Assembly: GCA_006386115.1 (NCBI GenBank)
Contig: VFIW01000017.1
Coordinates: 186,001 to 250,000, forward strand
Direction: 5' to 3'
DNA: 64,000 bases
Source of the DNA: Globisporangium splendens
Taxonomy: Eukaryota > Oomycota > Peronosporomycetes > Pythiales > Pythiaceae
Part shown: one piece after another, positions 10,968 through 21,977 of the stretch
Layout: the number at the start of each line of letters is the position of its first letter
Numbering within the stretch: the first letter of the stretch is position 1
Program-made: the position numbers and the translations under genes
Notes under the pieces: generated by a model
The model's database searches: none
Seen by the model: the letters and a program-made list of their open reading frames with translations, nothing else
Told to the model about the DNA's origin: nothing

Positions 10968-11601
10968 CTACATCAGGTTGTTGCTTTCATCTGGCACGCG
11001 CACAGTCGTTCCTTCCAGGTCCTTCGTCACCTTAATCTGGCACCCCAATCGCGAGCTACCCAATCATCCACAGCAACACCATGTCATTCCTGTCGCACAT
11101 ATGATACAACAAACAACCAAACAAGCACAACGTACGTGTCGGTGAGCCCCCACGCCAGATCGAGCATGTCTTCTTCCTCTTCGCTGATCTCCGGCAGCTT
11201 CTCGAAGAGCTCTTTTTCAAACACCAAGTGGCACGTCGAGCACGCGAGTTCCCCGCCGCATGCACCTACCATTCGTTCCCAAACAGACCAACCACCCACT
11301 CAGCATCATACATACACAACTTGTATACGCTTACATGGAGATACATGCGCGCACCTTCCAGCTCAATGTCGTTCTCATGCGCGACGTCCAAGAGCGTCTG
11401 GCCCGGCGTCGCCGCCACCATCGTACTTTCGCCCTCGGCGTCGATGAACGTGAACGTCACCTTCTCTGTCGAGAACGCGCGCAGCGTTGCCGCATCGCGG
11501 AAGCTGCTGGTGTGTGGCTGAGTGCGACGCATCGCCATCGATCGAGGCGCCGTCGCACGCACGGCACAGCGCGCCACCGCAGCTCGCAACACGGACGCCA
11601 T
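10968..11601 (-). CDS. Mitochondrial [2Fe-2S] ferredoxin, adrenodoxin type
   Basis: Three exons on the minus strand: 11601-11355, 11265-11136, 11055-10968, coding 154 residues. The first ~45 residues are rich in Arg, Ala, Ser and Thr and lack acids, as a mitochondrial presequence. The mature domain begins [11 protein letters not shown]; the cluster ligands lie in [13 protein letters not shown] and in the later SRLGCQIKV, with the partner-binding acidic helix [18 protein letters not shown] between. It ends [12 protein letters not shown]. This family passes electrons to Fe-S cluster assembly or heme A/steroid hydroxylation in the mitochondrial matrix. The gene is head-to-head with RPN6 (358 nt between starts). 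Confidence 0.92.
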
Positions 11602-11959
11602 GACTTACTTCTACACGGTATGCAGTGCGCTTCTGGTTCGAATGGCTTCTGTGACAACCATTCCACTCGTGATGCCGCCAGTCCTGCATCACTGGGTAAT
11701 CATGCGTATAAAAGTATACAAATCCTGTTCCGGTTCTAACAAACTGTATACTGATGTAGGGTGTAGTTGGACTGTCTGTTGTCCACTTTAGCCTAAATGT
11801 ATGTGCTGACTTGGTAGGGCATATCGATCTTCAGGTACATAAAAAAACAGAGGGTATTAGAAATAAAGAGCTCCCAGAAGATATTGCTCTCGCGAAAGCG
11901 GAAGGGGGGAGAAGACAAAATAAGCTACAAAGCAGCAAGAGGAAGCAAGAAAGAGGACG
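11602..11959. other. Divergent promoter region, ferredoxin/RPN6
   Basis: A 358-nt gap between two starts on opposite strands. It must hold both promoters. No coding sequence or clear motif was recognised. Confidence 0.5.
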
Positions 11960-13942
11960 ATGGCAGTGCAGCAGGACGTGGAGATGGCGGCGCAGCAGGA
12001 CGTGGAGATGGCGGAGCCCGAGGTGGTGCACCCGCTGCAGACCAAGTTTGACGACGCCGAGGACCTCGTCTCGGCGTTCACGCCGGCATCGAAGCCCGAC
12101 CAGGTGATCCAGATCTACCAGGAGATCTTGTCGTACAATGGTGCGTACCGACGAGCAAGATCGCGGGAAGACCTTATGGAATCTTACGTCGCGCTCGCAT
12201 CGCTGATGGGAATCCGCCTCGCATTTGAGTGCGGATACTAATGTACGACTGGGTGTGCATGTGTGTGACGCGTAGATGCGAAGGACGCGTCAAGCGACGA
12301 AGTGCAGCGTGTGAAGGAGCACGCGATCTACAAACTGGGCCAATTGTACATTCAATACGGGTGCGAAAGTGCATGTGAAGAGTGCACACTATTATCCTTA
12401 TGACTGACTGGACCATATAACGTTGTAGCCGCGAAAAAGAACTGGCGACGCTGCTTCAATCGCTGCGACCATTCTTTGCGACGGTGCCAAAGGCGAAAAC
12501 CGGAAAGATCGGTAAGTAGCTTTCTTTCTCTATCAACCGACATGGCGTGTTTCTCATCGTTGTGTATTAATGACTATGGTGGCGCAATGGACAATAGTGC
12601 GAACGATCATCGATATGGTGGCCAAGGTGAAGGTTTTGGATACGGATTTGGCTCTGCAGCTGCAAGCCGATCTGTGTCTGGACTCGATCGAATGGTGCAA
12701 CCAGGAGAAGCACACGTTCCTGCGTCAGCGTGTGGAAGCGCGCTTGGCGTCCATGTGAGTCTTTGTAGCATGTTTTCTGTGTGTTGTGGGGTTCGCACAG
12801 TGCTGATGATGTATGAATCGTATCATGCGTGCTCTACAGCTACTTTCAACAGAAGAAGTTCCAGTTGGCTTTGGATTTGATCAACAACCTGTTGCGCGAG
12901 ATCAAGAAGCTCGATGACAAGCAGCTGCTCGTGGAGATCCACTTGGTCGAGAGCAAGTTGCACCACGCACTGCGTAATGTGCCGAAGGCCAAGGCCGCGC
13001 TCACGGCTGCGCGAAGTATCTCGAACGCGATCTACGTCGTGCCTAAGACACAGGCGCAGATCGATGAAATGTCGGGCATCTTGCATGCCGAAGAGCACGA
13101 CTATAAGACCGCGTACTCGTATTTTTTCGAATCGTTTGAAGCGCTCGCTGTGATCGACGAAGCCGAAGCGCTGAGCTGCTTGAAGTACATGCTGCTCTCC
13201 AAGATCGCGAGCGGCGGCGCCAGCGACGTGAACAACATCGTGAACACGAAGCAGGCGATCAAGTTTATCGGCATTGACGTCGAGGCGCTCCAGGCCGTCG
13301 CCAAGGCGCACGAGCAGCGCTCGCTGCAGATGTTTGAAGAGACCACCAAGAAATACGCAGCGCGTACGTGCTACGATGCGCTGGTGGAGGCTATGAAATT
13401 GATCTCTCATTTAGCATGTTTCCGCGTATTTTGTGTGTAGAATTGGTGGAAGATCCGTTGATCAAGACCCACTTGGGGAAGCTGTACGAGCAGCTTCTGG
13501 AGAGCAACCTGATCAAGATCATCCAGCCGTTCTCGTGCGTGGAGATCGACCACGTCGCGAAGCTCATCAAGCTTCCCCTCGCACAGATTGAGCTCAAGTA
13601 CGTGCATTTATCTATTTGCTCATTTTTGTTTAGCAAATGCCTTGACTAACGATATGCTGTTGCTCTTTAGGCTGTCTCAAATGATCTTGGACCACAAGTT
13701 CCACGGCATCCTCGATCAAGGCAAGGGACAGCTCATCGTGTACGAGAGCCCCATGGAAGATGTACGTTGGTTGCTTTATTACGCAAAGGATCTGAGTCTG
13801 GTGACTGGACTGACAATAATTGCGTGCACTATGGTTGTTCTATTACTTTTAGAAAACGTACACGGCGGGTCTCGGCGTCGTTGAAAATGTTGGCAACATT
13901 GTCGACAGCTTGTTCCGACGTGCCGATAAGCTTCACGCGTAA
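11960..13942 (+). CDS. RPN6: 26S proteasome lid subunit RPN6/PSMD11
   Basis: Eight exons: 11960-12140, 12276-12360, 12429-12511, 12598-12754, 12840-13363, 13441-13597, 13671-13761, 13853-13942, coding 455 residues, slightly longer than the human protein. TPR-like helical repeats fill the body ([30 protein letters not shown]). The C-terminal PCI domain reads [38 protein letters not shown] and the final [12 protein letters not shown] helix. RPN6 clamps the lid to the 20S core and the ATPase ring. The N-terminus carries an eight-residue direct repeat (QQDVEMAA then QQDVEMAE). All exon joins restore conserved family sequence. Confidence 0.95.
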
Positions 13943-14312
13943 TCGATCATTTGCAGCAGCAACAGCAAAGCGAGCGCGTGAGGTGGAGACGAATTTCAGT
14001 GTCAAACGCGACAAGAAAAAAGAGCTCTCTCTGGGTCAGTGAACGTCGATAGTGAAGGCAGCAGACACACCGACTAGTTCCGCGCTTTGAGGTCACTAAT
14101 TTGTTCCTCCTCGTCAAAATCCATCCATGGTTTCTAGGATTTTATTCCTAAAATGTGTCTGACATCGTTTCTTCGATATGATTTGCGAAAAATGCAAAGA
14201 CATTCAGTTTTATCCAATCCAAATAAAGCAATTGCGACTTTACAGCACAAACTAGGCAGTGCGGCTGCTGCTGTTTATACAAAAGAAAAGCACTTTGTTT
14301 CGCACACACACT
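13943..14312. other. Convergent intergenic region
   Basis: A 370-nt tail-to-tail gap between RPN6 and the GH16 gene. It should hold both 3' UTRs and polyadenylation signals. Short open frames here have no coding support. Confidence 0.45.
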
Positions 14313-16767
14313 CTAGTAGTATGGCGCATGTGCACTGCTCTTGCTGGTCTCGACCTCCTCGTAGTCGAGCGGATAGAGCAGCGCCTTGCCCGTGAGCACC
14401 TCCTCGCCCAGATCCTCCTTGCGCGCGCGGATCTTCTCCTCCTTGACGAGCTGCGCGGCCAGCTGCGCGCGGCGCTTGCGGGCGCACAGCACCATGACCA
14501 CGAGCGTGATCACGAGCGCGACAGCCGCGAACGTGATCGCGGCGTACAGCGGCGGCCCGTAGGACGTGAGCTGCGCCTCGCCGCTCGACGTCGTCTCCTC
14601 GAGCTGGAACGTGCACCGCGGACCGCCCCAGTACTGGTTCGAGCACTCGCACACGGACCGCGAGTTGCAGTACCCGGTCTGGAACTGCAGCATGGGCGAC
14701 CATGGGATCGTGCAGTCGCGGTTCGTGCGGCACCGCGCGCCACCGTGCACGTCCACGTGGTAGTTGAGGTCGTCCGTGTACTCGTCGATGTGGTCCTGGA
14801 TCCATTGCCGCGTCGGGTGCGACGCCGGGTCACAGCCGACAGCCATGGCAGAGCCCTCGGACCGGTCCTGGTACAGCCGGATGTGGTCGATCTTCATGTA
14901 CATGGGGAAGCTGTCGCAGATGCGGTTGGTCTCGTTGTTGCGGCCGTCACCACGGCACGGGGAGCCCGGGTTCGGCGGCACGGCACCCCACTGCGCCGAC
15001 ACGGCGACGTTGAAGATCACGTACATGGGCTCCTCGGGGAAGATGCGCTGCGGGTTGGAGTTGGTCTCGTCCTGCCCGACGTTGATGATCGACTCGGCCG
15101 GGATCTCGAAGATCGGGTTCCCGTGCAGCATCCAGCGCACGTAGCCTTCGTCGCCCGTGACCCACTCGAGCTGGTAGAGCAGGAAGCTCGTGTACGCAGC
15201 CATGTGGATGCCCCAGTTGGCCGAGAGCGCGTCCATCTGGTAGTCGAACGGCGCCATGACGTTCGTCTTGGGTGTCGTGTCGTTCCGCGGCACCGCGCAG
15301 TTGGGGTTCTGGTTGTCCGGGTCACAGAGGAAGCCGCCCTGGTACGCGTTCATCTCCGGGTAGCACGTGCCTTTCTCGTTGATGCCCCAGTGACCCTTGC
15401 TCGAGTTGCCGTCAATGTACCCGATGTCCGAGAGCACGTCATTGGACGCCGGACAGATATCGCGCTCGCACTTGTTGAGCGTGATGCCTTTTCGCAGCGA
15501 CGCCACGATCGTCGAGTACGACTGCGTCTGGTTCACGTTCACCTCGCAAAAATCGTTGGACGCGTACCGCAGCCCCGAGTACCAGGACTGGTACTTCCGC
15601 GCCGCGTAGTACGCCGTCGGTACGTTGGGCAAGTTGGCGCCGGGTGTGACACATACACCTGAGTAGTAGCACGAGTAGTACCCGTTATCGATCGTACCGT
15701 TGACGGGCGCACGGCGGAATTTCTTCGCCAGTCCTGGACCGATCTGGATCGACGACGAGATCGCGACGCCACCGCCTTCGAGGAGATCGATTTCCGGCGC
15801 ACCGCGGCCCTGGTACGGGTTCAGACCGTGGCCTGGGTTGCCATTGCATGCGCTGATGCGCTGGTTGTACGACGGAAACGCGTTCTCGTCGCACTGGTTG
15901 TACGAGTACGGCCACATGCGGTTTGTCGATGCACTGAAAATGGCGCGACCGAGGTTGCCCATGAGCCACAGACCCGGCCACGTCGGGTAGTACTGGTTGG
16001 TTGTCGCGCGCGCATTCGGACCTTTGCCGATATCCGGGTTCCCGGACTCAGGTGTGATCGCGCCGGGCAGTTGCATGCGCACCTCGAGCATCCCACCCTG
16101 GAAGCAAAACTTGTTCCACGTCTGCAGCATCGCTGCTCGGTAAAACTACACAGAAACAGCGACAATCGGGACGTCAGTGGTCAGGTATGCATGCATAACA
16201 GCAAAGCTAAGGCCAAGCAAGACGCACAAAGGAGGAAATCTGGTACCCAGGTGGGTTGGTGTACTGGTTGTAGATCGAGAGGTTCGTGGCCTCTTCGACG
16301 ATCTTGATCTGCAGGTAGCACACGGACTTGGTGCCGTTGTCGTCGCTCTCATCGCACACGACGGACGTCATGTTGTGCGAGTAGATCTCGAGCGCGCCGT
16401 TCACACCATCGGGCTTCTCGAGCGACGTCCACAGGTGGTCCTCACCAGGCTTGAACGATCGGTTCGTGAGGCCAAACTCGTCACTCATCACGAGATCCCA
16501 GTTGTCTCCGCGCGACGAAATGTACGCGAGCTTGTCCTCGGGGGTTGTCGGATCGATCCACGCGCTGAGCCCCGAGCGCGCGTCAAGCTTCAGCAGATTC
16601 CGGTTCACCGTCGATGTCGTCGTGTTGGCATCGCTACCGCTGCTCTCGCCGTCGCGCGAGCTCATCGACGTCGCCTGCCCAGTTGTGTTGGTGCTCGCGA
16701 GCACATCCGTGAATTGGTGGACGCCTAGCGCGAGCACTGCCACGAACAATTGCGACAGGCGCGCCAT
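14313..16767 (-). CDS. SKN1/KRE6-type GH16 membrane protein (beta-glucan synthesis)
   Basis: Two exons on the minus strand, 16767-16228 and 16145-14313, coding 790 residues. A signal peptide (MARLSQLFVAVLALGV) leads into a Ser/Thr-rich stretch, then a GH16 jelly-roll: WDLVMSDEF, FQGGMLEVRMQLPG, GLWLMGNLG and the catalytic segment GAPEIDLLEGG, with the EIDxxE acids present. Near the C-terminus a Cys-rich EGF-like piece (CNSRSVCECSNQYWGGPRC) precedes one transmembrane helix and a short cytosolic tail. Yeast SKN1/KRE6 proteins promote beta-1,6-glucan assembly. Here the helix is C-terminal (type I), unlike the N-terminal anchor of yeast KRE6. Oomycete walls are glucan-based, so a wall role is likely. 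Confidence 0.88.
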
Positions 16768-18668
16768 GTTTCCGGTATGCTGCTAGCCTTGGTTTCTGCC
16801 GTGTATGTGCACTAGTGACCGATTTCTCGATGCGTAATCTGTATGATGCGCTTGGGTTGCACCTGCAGATCTGCTGGTTTCCTCACTCCTTGAGAGAAGC
16901 AAGCGATTAACGAGAGCGTAAGGGATCTGCCAGCCTGGGATGGGCGGTGACAGAGCGAATGGCGCGGACTGTGCACGGTGTGTGCGATAAAGCTGCAGGC
17001 AGTTCGAGAATGGCGACGGTCGAGAAAGGCGACGGATGAGAGGTGGTCCCACGCATAGAGTTGCCTGCTTCTGGAGAGTCGAGCGAAAGGAGTGATGGTC
17101 TGGCCCGTTTATGCGTGCAGCCAACATTCTTGATAAAGTAATTGCCTGTGTTTTTGTGCTTTCCTTTTGTTTGACACTTCTTGTCAATCTCCCAAATACA
17201 GTACACTCGATGTATGCACACCAAGCATGAACCCGTCCATTTGCCGAGAAAGGGACTGCCATGGTCCTGTTTGGTTTGCTGAGAAGAGTCCAGCACATGC
17301 TCTAAATAGTCATTTGCAGTAGCGGCTACGAGATTCCGCATGCATCTATTCCAGCTAAGGCTGCACGAATAAGTCAAGTGCACTGAACGTGCAGCCACGT
17401 CCATCACAGTTTCCTCCTTTGTTTTCTGAAGTGACGATGTGTCTTGTTCCAAATTCTCTTCTCTCTCCCTCGTGAGCACGCCTCAATGCCTCGGAGCATT
17501 CTGTTCTGAAGAGGAGCATTCTATTCTGAAGGGGAGTGCTTGGGTGCATGGGAAGATTGAGTTGAGGCAGCGTACAGAAATGAGTCAAGCCTGTACTTGA
17601 TCGAGGAGATGGAGGCTCGTTTTTGTCTTGGAGAACCACCATCCATCCACTGACCAAGCAACCAGGGTGGTATTCTGAAGTTATCATGCAGTCAATTTGG
17701 CATTTGATGAGAGTATAAAAAGATAAACGCTCGTATCGTACACATTGACAGCTGTGTTCAAGAATAGGGATCCTCCATTTAAAATACATAAATTGTCACA
17801 ACCATCTAAATATGGGTTTTGAGGGATCCCCATTCCATCACCGTACAACGGAATGATTTCTGTTTTCCTCGCGAGAGTTTCTTTGCTCCAACTGACTTGA
17901 TTCCCTGCAGTTTCTTTTGTTCACATCAGCTCGAAAATGTGCGCTCCCAAGGTTTTCCAAGGCATTCTTTCGTCTGCGCTTTTTGTTTCCTCCTTTTCTT
18001 TTGTGCCACGCATTAAATGATGACTGCGCGATCGCACCGCACATGTCAATCTTGCTGCCATTGATTGACAGGCTGATGGAACCGCAATCTGGCGTTTACG
18101 TTTGCCACATTGCGCCAAGATGCTTGAGTGGAGCCTTTCTTGCAAATCAAAGCTCCCACTGTTCAACCAAGAAAAGCAAGATCCATGAAAAATACGAGTG
18201 CTCCGGTAATTTTACCTTTGTCTTCTTGCTGTTGATTGGCTAAAAGCATGGAAAGCAACTTTTGACCCACAATTCTTCCACATATACGACATGATACATA
18301 TTTGCACCCGCTTTGATTAATCGGTTGATGTCACTCTTTTGTGTATGCCTGTATTAGTGCCCAAGGTTGAACTTGCACTTGTGTTCCGCCACAAGAAGCG
18401 CATGTGAGTGTCACTCATGCACGCCACTGCCAAGCGGATATTAATACCACCGCCTCGCGCAGATGGCTGTCGTGACGGGTATATTTAGTTCTCTTTTCGT
18501 TGCGTCTTGCGTCGTATGTGCCTCCCTGACAGTGAGGCCCACGTTCGCTGCTACAGTCAAACAGACGTCCTTGCTCAGCTTGGTGGCTTCTCGTTGTCCA
18601 CGCGCCTCGACGTGGGTGATGCGCTGAGTTGAGTCTCCTCAGCTAACTACAGCAACAGCAAGTGAACC
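16768..18668. other. Longest intergenic region (1.9 kb)
   Basis: This lies between two divergent genes. All short open frames lack codon pattern, splice support or family motifs. It contains a 20-nt tandem duplication near 17500 and an inverted CCAAT (TTGATTGGCT) near 18232. No RNA gene or mobile element was recognised. Confidence 0.5.
17493..17532. repeat. Two tandem 20-nt units
   Basis: GGAGCATTCTGTTCTGAAGA is followed directly by a second copy with two changes (G to A, A to G). It is a small imperfect tandem duplication in non-coding DNA with no known role. Confidence 0.7.
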
Positions 18669-21635
18669 ATGAAGGTGGAGTCTGGCACCGAAAACTCGAC
18701 ACGCCTGACGTGGCGCAACACACCGGATCTGCTGCTGAACGAGGAATCGCTCGTCGATGTGATCACGAAGCTGCGCGCGCAGGTGCAGGCGATCGAGAAG
18801 AACGAGCTTCTGAGCGGCACCGCACTGCCTCCATGGCTTCTCAAGGCGCTGACAGAGATCGCTGGTAGCGTCGACTCGGTCGTGGAATGCCAGGCGTTGC
18901 AGGATCAAGTCGACTTCCTGCAGAAAGAGATGCTGGAGTTGCGGCATGAGATCCTTCTGCAGCAAAGTACGACGGCTGGGAACACCGGTGGCGGTACCGG
19001 ATACAGTCCAATCCCTCGTCATCGCTTGTCAACAGGAGGTCTCCGCAGTCACGGTTCGCATCGCAACTCTGTCTCGGTTCGGCCGGTTGGACTTGGCTCG
19101 ATACTAGGCGGCTCTAGCCAGGATGTGAGTACGGATATTGTGACGGCAACAGCGGTTGCGTTCGCACAAGCCGAATCCCACATTCCCAACATCGATCACT
19201 TGTTGAAACCTCTTTGGGACTGCATTCACAAGCAAACAAATGACTTCGCCGCACTTCGCGATTCATTCAAGGACGCAAAAGACACAGTCACAAGGCTTCA
19301 ATCCGAGATTAAACGCCGTGATGCGGTCATCCAGGCGAGAAACAGTAAACACGAAAACGTCATTCAGAGTCAAGTGGACAAACTCAACGAGAGCTTGCGG
19401 GCGTGTGTGACGAGGAACGACTTGATCGGTGCAGAGCAACGTATTGCACAACAAATGAAAGCGGATCGGCAACGCACACTTGAAGAAGTCGAGACCCGAT
19501 CCAATCAGATCCTCGACGATTTGCTTTCGTCACGCGCAGAACAGGAAGATATCAACAGTATGAATGGCGAGGCAATACAGCTACTCACGCGCAAGCAAGG
19601 GCGAGCCGAAGAGCTTATCGCTGAGTTGACCAAGCAACAGCACGATGCGAAAGAGAAAGCAAATGAAATGCAAAGGGGTCTAGAAGATACGATAAGAAAA
19701 CTGTTTGCTAACACGAATGCAGTTTGTGTCGTCGAAGAGAAGATGGAGGGCTTTGAGGACACGCAGAAATTCGTTCAACGAATGTCCGTCGAGGTCAAGG
19801 CGTCCTTCGCAGTTCAAGATCAGCTACGCGGTGAGCTTGAGAAGAAAACGATCGATCGAATCGCAGAAAGCGTCGCAATTGTTCGCAGCGAGCTTGAAGC
19901 TGCCAATAACACGGTCATGGGAGTGGTTAATCAGAATCTCGACAGCGAAATCAAAGCCATTGCAGGGAAATTGGACATGGTGACGCTCACTGTCGCAGAA
20001 TCCGGAAAAAAGATTGCTGTGCTTCAAAAACAGAACACGACCACGGAGGAGCAAATGCGTTCTCAGTTTACACAGGTCTTTGACTCGGTGGATCGAATCT
20101 TGCAGAGCATGAGCAATCTTTCTGAAGAAAGCATGAAGCTGTCATACAACCTGCAGCACGTCATGCAAAGCGGTGAGACCCTGACAAAGGAAGTTCGTGA
20201 CTACTGTGAAAGTGCAGATCGCCGCATCGCAGCGTTACAGAAGCACACCCATGCGCTACAAACAGATTTGGACAAAACCAACCGAACAGTTGAGAATGAA
20301 CTTGCCGTGGTGAAAAACCAGCTATTCCATGCCGAAGATGCCATTTCCACGTTAAAGAGAGACATTGAAGAAACTCAAGGAGAAGTGGATCGCAATTTCC
20401 GCACCCAGTATCAAGAGAACAAAGACATTAAGAGCTTTTTGGATGCGCTTCACACGGCTAAAGAAGAGATGCAGGCGAGGCAGGATAGCGCCGAGTCCCA
20501 GATGTTGGCTTTGCAAGCAGGAAATCGTGCAGAGATCCAAGCGGCGACCATGAAGTTAGTCAGCATCGTAGACAAGGAGTCAGACCGCATTGAAGCCCTG
20601 TACACGTCGTTCCAATCCAAGCAGGAACATTTTGGAGAGGTTGTTGCAAAGTCATCGATTCGCAACATGGATCTCGCAGATATGAACCGTGAAATCGACA
20701 AGATATGCGAAAGTTTTGTGCAAGAATGCTGGAAATTTGAGACTTCAGCTCGCTCAAGCAATAAAACGAGTGCTCGACCATCCGACAACAACAGCAGCCC
20801 AAATGATGGAAGGAAACTATTTAATGAGCGTCAACAGCAGCTACTCGTCCACAACTGTCAGTTTATTGCGGATCTGATTGTTGCTCGGGCAGAATACGAG
20901 GCATTGCAGACCGGCTGCAATAAAGAATTGAAGAATCAACACGACATTGACGAAACGATGCTGGACGTCCAAGTATCAATCGTCGACAAGGTGTGGGCGA
21001 AAATCCACACGAAGATCATGAACAACAAGGACATTGGGGAGCAATTCGACAAAAGCACGCTTGATCGGCGAGAGCTTTACATTGGTACGATCTCCAACAT
21101 GCTCACGGCCAGCATTAAACGACGTACATTGGGTGGCGTTGGGTGCGACCAGCGAGGTGGTCGAGATGAATCTGGAGGAGCCTCGCACTTCGAAACACAG
21201 CGATTGCTGAATGTTAGCACAACAGGAAACGGAACGTCAAGACGAAAGACATCTCGGGAGACTAACAACAGGCGGTCCACAGCGCTGGTAGCATCAGGTC
21301 TCCCAGCTGATGCAGAGTCGACTCGAGCAGCGTTTTCCCCTGGCTCTTCGTACGTGTTTCGCGCCGGATTTCGCTTACCAAAAGCAACGCCTCCAAACTC
21401 CCCATTATCTGCGTTTCGAAATGGAGCCATCAACCCGCTTGGTAACATGTCGCCAGTACCGATTGGAGAGGACAGCGACAGCGGGGATTGCCTGACTTCA
21501 CCACCAGAGATAGATTGTTTAAGTAATGAGGCTGGAGCAGCGAGTGGGAAAGCGCTTGGATGGGCACCCGAAGACAGCAAAGATCAAGACACGGGGGTGT
21601 CCAAATCCTGCTCTCTACCAGTGCTGAAGCAGTAA
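18669..21635 (+). CDS. Unrecognised 988-residue coiled-coil protein
   Basis: A single uninterrupted frame, starting MKVESGTENSTRLTW. I do not recognise the family. Residues ~20-105 form helices (LVDVITKLRAQVQAIEKN, LQDQVDFLQKEMLELRHEI). A Ser/Gly/Arg-rich linker spans ~105-160, and residues ~180-690 are long heptad-rich coiled coil with many Glu, Lys, Gln and Asn. The part at ~700-830 looks more globular, and the C-terminus is Ser/Pro-rich and probably disordered. No signal peptide or membrane segment. It could be a cytoskeletal or flagellar structural protein; its place 343 nt upstream of an axonemal dynein on the same strand is suggestive only. Unlike the dynein, it has no frame breaks. Confidence 0.75.
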   Translation: MKVESGTENSTRLTWRNTPDLLLNEESLVDVITKLRAQVQAIEKNELLSGTALPPWLLKALTEIAGSVDSVVECQALQDQVDFLQKEMLELRHEILLQQSTTAGNTGGGTGYSPIPRHRLSTGGLRSHGSHRNSVSVRPVGLGSILGGSSQDVSTDIVTATAVAFAQAESHIPNIDHLLKPLWDCIHKQTNDFAALRDSFKDAKDTVTRLQSEIKRRDAVIQARNSKHENVIQSQVDKLNESLRACVTRNDLIGAEQRIAQQMKADRQRTLEEVETRSNQILDDLLSSRAEQEDINSMNGEAIQLLTRKQGRAEELIAELTKQQHDAKEKANEMQRGLEDTIRKLFANTNAVCVVEEKMEGFEDTQKFVQRMSVEVKASFAVQDQLRGELEKKTIDRIAESVAIVRSELEAANNTVMGVVNQNLDSEIKAIAGKLDMVTLTVAESGKKIAVLQKQNTTTEEQMRSQFTQVFDSVDRILQSMSNLSEESMKLSYNLQHVMQSGETLTKEVRDYCESADRRIAALQKHTHALQTDLDKTNRTVENELAVVKNQLFHAEDAISTLKRDIEETQGEVDRNFRTQYQENKDIKSFLDALHTAKEEMQARQDSAESQMLALQAGNRAEIQAATMKLVSIVDKESDRIEALYTSFQSKQEHFGEVVAKSSIRNMDLADMNREIDKICESFVQECWKFETSARSSNKTSARPSDNNSSPNDGRKLFNERQQQLLVHNCQFIADLIVARAEYEALQTGCNKELKNQHDIDETMLDVQVSIVDKVWAKIHTKIMNNKDIGEQFDKSTLDRRELYIGTISNMLTASIKRRTLGGVGCDQRGGRDESGGASHFETQRLLNVSTTGNGTSRRKTSRETNNRRSTALVASGLPADAESTRAAFSPGSSYVFRAGFRLPKATPPNSPLSAFRNGAINPLGNMSPVPIGEDSDSGDCLTSPPEIDCLSNEAGAASGKALGWAPEDSKDQDTGVSKSCSLPVLKQ

Positions 21636-21977
21636 GAAAGACGCTATCGCGGTGAGTTTGGGATTGTGTCTTAACTCATGAAGAGAGCATCTCTCCATCG
21701 ACCGAGTGTAGACAACAGTGCAGTTAATGGGTAGGACACGCAGTAAGGTCCAAAATACGAGCAGGTTGAAATCGTGCGAAGGGCCTCGAGGTTGTTGGGA
21801 GTTTTTATTTTGCCAGAATGAAAGGGGATCAACAAGACTCGTGACGCCGTTACAGTGCACACTTGCGTCCTTTCGAGTCCCAAGCTGTTTGGCGACATTT
21901 GGGCGATTTCGTTTTAAACGACTTCGCGTGCGCCACTCTCCAAACTGGGTGTGCTCCACTTCGACCGTCAACAGAAC
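21636..21977. other. Intergenic region before the dynein
   Basis: A 342-nt gap between the coiled-coil gene and the proposed first dynein exon. An additional short upstream dynein exon is possible but cannot be supported. Confidence 0.4.

Noticed and set aside
14259..15662. 467-codon open frame opposite the GH16 gene
   Set aside because: Arg/Val/His-rich shadow of the conserved GH16 coding strand; no motif or start context.
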